DNA of 16,530 bases from Ophiocordyceps camponoti-saundersi (nom. inval.) (taxonomy: Eukaryota > Ascomycota > Sordariomycetes > Hypocreales > Ophiocordycipitaceae), in contig PDHQ01000548.1 in NCBI GenBank assembly GCA_003339415.1, positions 1 through 16,530 of the forward strand, written 5' to 3'. Positions 10,127-16,530 of the stretch are shown here, one piece after another; position 1 is the first letter of the stretch; every line of letters starts with the position of its first letter. The notes beneath the pieces were generated by a model, which saw only the letters and a list, made by a program, of their open reading frames with translations, did no database searches and was not told the DNA's origin. A program made the translations under genes and the position numbers.

Positions 10127-11120
10127 CTATTCTCGTAATACCTACGATAAAGTCGGATAACGCTACTACTTAGGGAGGTAAGCTTAGCCGCGCTCCTAAT
10201 ATTATACTTAACTCCCGCGCTATAGCTAATAACGCGCTATGCTCGCCGAAACCCGCGCGATCGAAGAAGATAAGCTAACCTTACGCTAAATACCTTACTA
10301 AAACTATATATATTCTTTCCTACTTTATAAATAGCCGTTTACCTTTAACGGCTATTATAAATATATATTATATACTTTTTACTAACCGCCTTTACGTAAT
10401 AGCTACCTCCTAGTATATATTCTTTTTTATCTTATTATAATCTACCTCCTAATATTTTTTCTCTATAGTTTACTAAGCTAGCTAATATAAGACGCGCCCT
10501 AAAATTCTAATAGCTTTTTATATAGATAGATACGCTTTCCCCTAATAAGTAGCTAAAGCTTATATATCTTAGTAGCTTTTTTACTAGCTATTTCTAACTT
10601 AAGGATAGCTATTAACGTAGCGCCTTACTATATTTATCCTATTAATATATATAAATATTTCGGAATAAAAAAAACACCCCCCCCCCTCTCTTTTACTTTT
10701 TCGCTTTCTCTATCTCCTTTATCCTTTTATATATATATACGTATATATATATAATACTTTTCCTTCTCTCTTCTATTATCTTAGCCTCCTTATTATTTTC
10801 AAGTTTTATAATTAAAAAAAAAAAATATTATATATTTTTTTACCTTTCTAGCTCCCTTTTTAAAAAGGTATTTATTTTTTTATCTTTAATCCTTCTTTCC
10901 CTTACTAATATTCTAACTATAAGGTTATAAATCTTATCGTCGTTATTCGCTTTACTTTACTCGGCCTAATCGAAAGATAATTTTACTAGCGCTAGCGATA
11001 TAATCTTATTATTTTACCTTTTAAAACTAACTATTCTAACTCTTACTAGCGGCCCCTTTACTTTACTATAATATATCCTTTTCTTTTTAGTAAATAAACC
11101 CTTCTACTAACCCTTTATAG

Positions 11121-11545
11121 CCTAACGAGACCGCACTTCTCTCTTATCTCGCCTACCTTATTACTTTACGCTTTAAATATAATAATATAATAAAGTAAGA
11201 GATTATTAAGATTATACGGTTAAGGAGCTTTTTCCGCGCTATCCTCGCGGTATTAAGATAATCGCTTATCGAAGACTACCTTATAGCCTCGGAAAGATCG
11301 CCTATTTAAGTTTCTATATATTACTACTACCTTAACTTACTATATCCCTTTATCTATTATACTAAAATACTTATTTTCGAAAATAGTACTTATATAATAT
11401 ATATCCGCTTCCGCTAGTAGCATAGCTATACTTATTTTCGGATTTTAGCTATACTTATCTCCTACCTTAATATAGATCCGCTAAGTAGCGATAATATTAC
11501 CGATAGCGATACTACTAATAGCGAAGAGTAGTTAGCCTTCTTATA
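11121..11545 (+). pseudogene. Conserved-phase block in unit A, possible coding relic
   Basis: The plus-strand phase starting at gag 11127 reads ETALLSYLAYLITLRFK and continues to about 11543 with six or so RIP-type stops. The homologous block in B reads in the same phase with only substitutions and one short deletion near the end. Minus-strand frames also translate plausibly (for example KVGEIREKCGLVRL), so even the strand is uncertain. I recognise no family. The first 26 bases are identical in A and B and keep an intact CpA (ccgcac), which is unusual here. Confidence 0.35.
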
Positions 11546-11874
11546 TAAACCCCTCCCCTTATTCTTTATCCTTATATTTAAATTCGCTTATTTAATTATA
11601 AGTTTACGGTATAAGTTATTTATTAAAACTTTCGTAATTAGAAATATTATAAATTAAAGCTAAGTTATAAGTATATATTATAATAGCTATTATTAAACTA
11701 TTTATTACTTTTTACTTCTTACTTTTTATATAAATAAACTTAATTAAGAATCTAACTTTTTAACTTTTTATAAGTATTATTAAGTTTATAAATTATAACT
11801 CTAGCTTTAAAAATAATTTATAATTATAAAGCTACTTTATAAAATTACTATTTTATTTTAATTATAATATTTAA

Positions 11875-12520
11875 CCCCCCCCCCCCCCTCTCCCCCTTAT
11901 CTTTTTATTTTTTTTCCCTTTCTTAATTTCCTACCTCTCCCGCTACTTTGCTAGTCTCTCCCCTTTTACTCTCTCGCTATTCTTTTCCCTTTCCTCGCTT
12001 TATCGCTAGTATCCTTAATTTTTCGCCTTTTTAATCTCTCGCTTTTTCGCTACTCTCTTATCCTCTTACTCTTTTACTACTCTCTTATTTTTTTACTTTC
12101 TCGCTACTCTCCTCGCCTTTTTATAATTATTTTCCCTTTCTTTACTTTATTATTAGTATTTTTGCTCTCTTACCCTCTTATTTTCTCGCTACTTTTTTCC
12201 TTTTTCTCGCCCCGTTACTTATATTCTCGCCCTTTCGCTCCCTTGCTACTCTTTTCCTTTTCCTTACTCTATTACTTATATCCCCGCCCCCTCGCTTTTT
12301 CTTTTTCTCGCTTTTTAGTCCTTTTACTACTTGCGCTACTCTCCTTATCCTCTTGCTCTCTCTTTATAATTTTCGCTCTCTCGCCCCCTCGCTACCCTCG
12401 CTACTTTTCTTATCCTCTTACCCTCTCTTTATAACTTTCGCTTTCTCGCCCCCTCGCTACCCTCGCTACTTTTTTCGCTCTCTTACTATTTTTCCCCCTT
12501 TTTATTTTTTTATTACTTTT
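11875..12520 (+). repeat. C14 run and CT-rich satellite of unit A
   Basis: A C14 tract (11875-11888) leads into about 630 bases of pyrimidine-rich sequence built from short motifs such as ctcgctact and cttttta. Within it a 65-bp unit occurs twice, at 12344-12408 and 12409-12473, nearly identical. Open frames that cross 12162-12565 begin with TTG and consist of Leu, Ser, Phe and Tyr; they result from the low complexity and are not genes. Confidence 0.8.
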
Positions 12521-12720
12521 ATCGCTATATATATTATTTCTCCTATTACCTTTTTTACCTTTTAATAGCTTTTTTATATTTTTACTTATATTAATATACT
12601 ATTTTATAATTTATTTTTATTTTATATAGCTATTTTTTTTTTATATATTTTCTTACTTTATCGCCTTTACTAATTATATAAGTAAATAGGTTTTTTTTTT
12701 TTCTCTATTTATATTTTATT

Positions 12721-12780
12721 TCTCTCTCTCTCTCTCCCTTTTTTTATATATAATTATATATATATATATATATATATATA
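12721..12780. repeat. (TC)n and (TA)n microsatellites of unit A
   Basis: Alternating TC at 12721-12735 is followed, after a T-rich spacer, by (TA)13 at 12755-12780. The same pair in the same order occurs in unit B at 15409-15515. Confidence 0.85.
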
Positions 12781-13121
12781 CGCTTTTATTTATACTCTTT
12801 CTAACTATCTTTCTTATTTTCGTTATTTTTTTATATAAAATAGGTATTATTTTCCCTTTTACCTCTCCTCTTTCCTCCTTATATCCTTTTCCTTATTATA
12901 AACCCTTAAGTAAATAAATATATAATATTATATATTAATATTTCGCTTCCTTAAATACTATATATATTCTTTATTATAATACTTATAGCGAGGTTTAGTA
13001 ACGATCTTACTAGTTAAGGTTAGCTTAACCGGCTTATAATATAGTACCTAACTCCCGCGCTATAGCTAATAACCCTCTAAGCTTAGGGAATATACCTAAG
13101 GTAAAAAAAAAATAAGTATAG

Positions 13122-13145
13122 GCCGCTAAGGCGGCGTACGACGCC
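13122..13145. other. GC-rich double hairpin in the tail of unit A
   Basis: Two overlapping inverted repeats are present: gccgc (13122-13126) with gcggc (13131-13135), loop taag; and ggcgt (13133-13137) with acgcc (13141-13145), loop acg. A T5 run follows at 13146-13150. Both stems recur in unit B, so they have been kept in otherwise eroded sequence. In bacteria this would resemble a terminator; in this fungal setting no such function is claimed. Confidence 0.55.
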
Positions 13146-14028
13146 TTTTTAGATATATACTTATTCTTTCGCTAATAATTTTAAGCTTTAGCTATTTAAG
13201 GAATATTACGGTTCTTTAGTTTATATATATTATAACGCTAACTAGTTAGAATATTACGCGGTAACTAGATACCTCCCCTTTTCTTTCTTACCTAATAACT
13301 AACCTAATTATATATTATAGTTTACGGAGCCCTTTTTTTAATATTAAGCCTAAAGATACTAAAAGCTTATTATACGAGAAAATCTCTCTACTACTAAATA
13401 GCTTAAATATACTTACTTTTAAGGATATTTTACGAAGTATTACGGCCTCTAAGATAAGTTCGATAATAGTAAATAATTCGATTCCGAAAGTGCTTAATAT
13501 AGCCCTTAACTTTATTTATATTTTAAATATATAGTTTAATAATAGAAAGATATAATTATTTATCTTCTATATTATAATTATATCCTATATCTCCCTATCT
13601 TATTTTTCCCCCCCTCTCCCTTCTTTTTCTTTTATATATATATATACTTATATATATATAATACGTTTCTTTTTTTTTTTTATTATCTTAGCCTTCTTAT
13701 AATCGTTAACCTCGCGATTTAATAAAAAAAGGTATTTTATATTCTTATACCCCTCCCCTTATCTCCCTCTTTATATAATATTTCCTCTTTATTTTCGTTC
13801 CTTCTTTCCTTAGTTAATTTTCTATAATAAGGCTATAAATCCTATTATTATTACTTACTTTACTTACCTTAGTTTAATTAAAAGATAGTATTACTAGCGG
13901 TAGCGATATAATCTTATTATTTTACCTTTTAGAACTAATTATTTCGATAGCTACTAGCGGTCCTTTTACTTTTTTATAATACCTTTTTCTTTTCTTAATA
14001 AATAAACCCTCTTACTAACCCTATATAG

Positions 14029-14425
14029 CCTAACGAGACCGCACTTCTCTCTTATCCCGCTTACCTTATTACCTTACGCCTTAAACGCGATAATTTAACT
14101 AAGTAAGAGGTTATTAAAATTATATAGTTAAGAAGCTATTTCCGCGCTATCTTTATAGCATTAAGAGGATTACTTATTTAAGCTTACCTTATAGCCTTAA
14201 AAGGATCGCTTATTTAAGTTTCTACGCGTTATTATTACGTTAACTTACTATACCCCTTTATCCGCTATATTAAAATACCTTTTTTCGAAAATAATACTTA
14301 TATAATATATATCCTTTTTTATTAGTAGCGTAGCTATACTTTTTTTCGGATTCTAACTATACTCCCCTCCTACCCTTAAATAGATCCGCTAAGTAATAAT
14401 AATATTACTAATAGCGAAGAGTAAT
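14029..14425 (+). pseudogene. Conserved-phase block in unit B, possible coding relic
   Basis: The plus-strand phase from gag 14035 reads ETALLSYPAYLITLRLK and continues to about 14418 with eight or so TAA/TAG stops. It matches the block of unit A codon by codon for most of its length. The family is not recognised, and the strand is uncertain for the same reason as in A. Confidence 0.35.
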
Positions 14426-15000
14426 TAGCTATTTTTTATAAACCCCTCCTTTTATTTTCTATCCTTATATTTAGATTAGCTTACTTAGCTATAAGGTTAT
14501 TATATAAATAATTTATAAAAACTTTTAGTTTTAAAAATATTATAAATTAAAGCTACTTACGCGTATATTACCTTTTAGCTATAGTTAACTTATTTACTAG
14601 CTTTTACTTTTTATTTTTTATATAAATAAACCTAACTAAGAATCTAATTTTTTAACTTTCCTTTAAAGCTATTATTAAATTTATAAATCGTAACTTTAGC
14701 TTTAAAGATAATTTATAATAATAAAGCTATTTTATAAAATTAGTTCTTTATTTTAAATATAATATTTAGATCTCCCCTCCTTTTTTTATCTTTTTATCTT
14801 TTTTCCCTTTTTTAATTTCTTACTTTTTTCGCTATTTCGCTAATTCTCCCCTCTCGCTTTTCTACTATTTTTTTCCCTTCTTATTTTTTCGATTTTTTAT
14901 TATTTTATTATTTTCTTACTTTCTCGCTATTTTATCGTCCTCTCGCTCTCTTATTACTCTCCTCGCCTTTTCCTCCCTTTACTACTAGTCTCCTTACTTT

Positions 15001-15190
15001 TTCGATCTCTCGCTTTTTAGTCCTTTTACCGCTCTCGCTACTCTCCTCGCCTTTTCGATCTCTCGCTTTTTAGTCCTCTTACCGCTCTCGCTACTCTCCT
15101 TACCCTTTCGATCTCTTACTTTTTAGTCCTCTCGCTCTCTTATTACTCTCCTTATTCTTTCGCTCTCTTATTATTCTCCTTATTACCTTA
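15001..15190 (+). repeat. 53-bp tandem satellite in unit B (about 3.5 copies)
   Basis: Units start with ttcg at 15001, 15054, 15107 and 15159, giving periods of 53, 53 and 52. The core is ttcgatctctcgctttttag followed by tcc, accgctctcgctactctcc and a T-rich end. Unit A has a 65-bp period at the corresponding place instead, so the two satellites expanded separately after the units duplicated. Confidence 0.8.
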
Positions 15191-15404
15191 CTTTTTTACT
15201 ATTCTTATTACTATATATATTATTCCTTATATTACTTTTTTTACCTTTTACTAATTTCCTTATATTTTTACTTATATAAATATAGTATTTTATAGCTTAT
15301 TTTTATTTTACTTAATTATTTTTTTTTTTATATCTTTTTTCGCTTTATTACTTATAGTAGTTATATAAGTAAATAGGTATTTTTTTCCTTATTTATATTT
15401 CGTT

Positions 15405-15408
<4 letters not shown>

Positions 15409-15443
<35 letters not shown>

Positions 15444-15476
15444 TCTTTCCCTCTCTCTCTCTTTTTTTTCTTTTTA

Positions 15477-15515
<39 letters not shown>
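15409..15515. repeat. (TC)n and (TA)n microsatellites of unit B
   Basis: (TC)13 at 15409-15435 is followed by a second CT tract (about 15449-15461) and then (TA)16 at 15484-15515. Order and spacing match unit A. Confidence 0.85.
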
Positions 15516-15516
<1 letters not shown>

Positions 15517-15853
15517 TATTATTCTTACTCTCTCTAACTATTTTTCTTATTTTCGTTATTTTTTTATATAAAATAAGTATTATTTTCCTTTTAACCTCCT
15601 TATTTTCCTCCTTATATCTTATTTTTTCTTATAAACCTTTTAAAAAATAAACGCGTAGTATTATATACTAATATTTTACTTTCTTAAATACTATATATAT
15701 TCTTCGTTATAATATTTATAATAAAGTTAAGTAACGCTTCTACTAGTTTAAGTAAGTTAAAATAGCTTATAATATAATACCTAACTTCCGCGCTATAGCT
15801 AATAACCTTTTAAGTTTAGGGAATATACGTAACGCGAAAAAAAATAAGCTTAG

Positions 15854-15877
15854 GCCGCCTAAGCGGCGTATAACGCC
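15854..15877. other. GC-rich double hairpin in the tail of unit B
   Basis: gccgc (15854-15858) pairs with gcggc (15863-15867), loop ctaa; ggcgt (15865-15869) pairs with acgcc (15873-15877), loop ata. The loops differ from unit A (taag and acg) while all four stem arms are identical. Confidence 0.55.
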
Positions 15878-16345
15878 CTATAAATAATATACTTATTCTT
15901 TCGCTAATAAACTTAAGCTCTCGCTATTTAATAATTATTTTAGTTCTCTTATTTATATATATTATAACGCTAATAATTTAAAATATTATACGGTAATTAG
16001 ATACCTCCTCCTTTCCTTCTTATTTAATAATTAACTTAATTATATATTATAGTTTATAAAGCCCCTTTTTTAATATTAAGCTTAAAAATATTAGGAGCTT
16101 ATTATTCGATAAAATCTTTTTAATACTAAATAGTTTAAGTACGCTTACCTTCGGGGATATTTTATATATTATTATAATCTTTAAGATAAATTTAATAATA
16201 ACGAATAATTTAAATTAGAAAGTTCCTATTATAGCCCTTAACTTTACTTTATATTTTAAATATATAGTTTAATAGTAGAAAAATATAAGTATTTATTTTT
16301 TAAGCTATTATTATATTTTATATTTTCCTTTTTTATTTTTTTTTT

Positions 16346-16530
16346 TCCTTTTTTTAGTTTACTAGCCCTTTTCCCCTCTCTTTTCGCTAATCTCCTTTTA
16401 CCTTTTTTATATATTTCCCTCGCTACTTTTCTTTTCTTTTCTTATACTATCTCGCTTTTTTATTATTATTACCCCCCCCCCCCTCGCGCTCCCGCTACCT
16501 TATTTTTATATCTTACTACTCCTTATATTT
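16346..16530. other. Pyrimidine-rich right edge with C12 run
   Basis: CT-rich sequence with a C12 run at 16472-16483. It might begin a further array unit or a satellite like 11875-12520, but it is too short and too low in complexity to align. No gene is seen. Confidence 0.4.

Larger units (their letters stand above)
9790..10670 (+). repeat. Array unit Z: short unit lacking its central part
   Basis: The head (about 9790-10020) aligns with the heads of A (10677-10910) and B (13608-13830), sharing the TA-rich tract, tataatac, ttatctta(g)cc and the ttttt(c)tacctttct block. The tail (10125-10670) aligns with A from about 12966, including actcccgcgctatagctaat at 10211-10230 against 13051-13070. 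About 2 kb present between these points in A is absent. In its place are a hairpin (10024-10055) and an A65 run (10060-10124). A deletion in Z is the simpler reading because Y also carries part of the missing segment. Confidence 0.6.
10671..13607 (+). repeat. Array unit A: tandem repeat of about 2.9 kb
   Basis: It aligns along its length with unit B; anchors are 11121 with 14029 (offset 2908) and 13051 with 15784 (offset 2733). The offset shrinks because the CT-rich satellite differs in length. The order is: C10 and TA-rich head (10677-10760), block of conserved reading phase (11121-11545), AT-rich spacer, C14 run and CT-rich satellite (11875-12520), (TC)n-(TA)n (12721-12780), and tail with GC hairpin (13122-13145). 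There is no intact ORF. B is T-richer than A at many aligned sites, as expected from unequal RIP. Confidence 0.75.
13608..16345 (+). repeat. Array unit B: tandem repeat of about 2.7 kb
   Basis: It follows unit A directly, head to tail, in the same orientation. It begins with a C7 run and TA-rich head (13608-13670) and has the conserved-phase block (14029-14425), CT-rich satellite (14770-15200), (TC)n-(TA)n (15409-15515) and tail with GC hairpin (15854-15877). By eye there is no CpA or TpG from about 14161 to the end of the window, so RIP is essentially saturated. The right border near 16345 is approximate. Confidence 0.75.
1..16530. other. RIP-mutated, AT-rich repeat region of a filamentous fungus
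   Basis: CpA and TpG are nearly absent over the whole window, TpA is very abundant, and CpG and CpC persist. That pattern is specific to repeat-induced point mutation, the premeiotic C-to-T process of Pezizomycotina that acts on duplicated DNA with a CpA preference. It differs from methyl-CpG decay, which would remove CpG, and from plain AT bias, which would not spare CpG while removing CpA. Direct support comes from aligned repeat copies inside the window, where TG in one copy is TA in another (see the dispersed repeat). All frames are dense in TAA and TAG, and ATG is rare. The fungal assignment is an inference from this signature; the species is not resolved. Confidence 0.9.

Noticed and set aside
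11121..11146. Conserved 26-bp block as a tRNA or Pol III promoter element
   Set aside because: No cloverleaf could be folded around it and no convincing A-box/B-box pair was seen.
10980..11400. Minus-strand frame in unit A resembling a Gypsy Gag tail
   Set aside because: The similarity was a loose pattern only, no zinc knuckle follows, and the plus-strand frame has fewer stops over much of the interval.
12162..12565. Two overlapping open frames of 90 and 70 codons
   Set aside because: Both lie in the CT-rich satellite of unit A, start at non-ATG codons, and consist of Leu, Ser, Phe, Tyr and Pro as any frame of CT repeats would.
13133..13150. Hairpin followed by T5, like a bacterial intrinsic terminator
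   Set aside because: The window is fungal by its RIP signature and no gene ends here. In unit B the same hairpin is not followed by a T run.
8345..16345. CRISPR array or telomere repeats
   Set aside because: The repeated units are kilobases long or low-complexity CT/TA tracts. There are no short palindromic repeats with unique spacers and no TTAGGG arrays.
1..16530. Mitochondrial or bacterial AT-rich DNA
   Set aside because: AT bias alone would not remove CpA and TpG while sparing CpG and CpC. There are no intact genes, rRNA or tRNA as a mitochondrial segment would show.

Overview
This window looks like repeat-rich, gene-free chromosomal DNA from a filamentous fungus, most likely a Pezizomycotina ascomycete. 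It carries the signature of repeat-induced point mutation (RIP). The dinucleotides CpA and TpG are almost absent: I counted about 90 by eye in 16.5 kb, where a random sequence would have about two thousand. TpA is correspondingly very frequent, while CpG and CpC remain common. RIP turns CpA into TpA on both strands of duplicated DNA, which fills every frame with TAA and TAG. I found no intact gene, tRNA, rRNA or CRISPR array. The few short open frames are low-complexity tracts without an ATG start.

Left third (1-3243). Two copies of a dispersed repeat of about 0.62 kb lie here: copy 1 at 414-702, truncated, and copy 2 at 2620-3241. Copy 1 is followed directly by a broken Ty1/Copia-type integrase remnant (about 716-1013), the only coding relic I can name. 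The rest is featureless AT-rich sequence.

Middle (3244-8150). One forward reading phase can be followed from 3393 to 6161, about 920 codons. It is interrupted only by TAA and TAG and has several very stop-poor stretches. I read it as a large RIP-killed gene or transposon protein that I cannot identify. Then come 1.4 kb of AT-rich sequence with a TA microsatellite and a C16 run, and copy 3 of the dispersed repeat (7529-8150).

Right half (about 8151-16530). This is a tandem array of a unit of about 2.7-2.9 kb. It holds a truncated and diverged unit (Y), a short unit missing about 2 kb of its centre (Z), and two nearly full units (A and B). Each full unit has, in order: a C-rich/TA-rich head, a block with a conserved reading phase, a CT-rich satellite, a (CT)n-(TA)n microsatellite, and a tail with a conserved GC-rich hairpin. 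Unit Z carries a 65-nt pure A tract just after a hairpin, at the junction where its centre is missing.

Nothing here appears to work as a set of genes. The window reads as a heterochromatic graveyard of mobile and tandem repeats. What it offers is a record of RIP sequence preference, the array architecture and the unidentified relic at 3393-6161.
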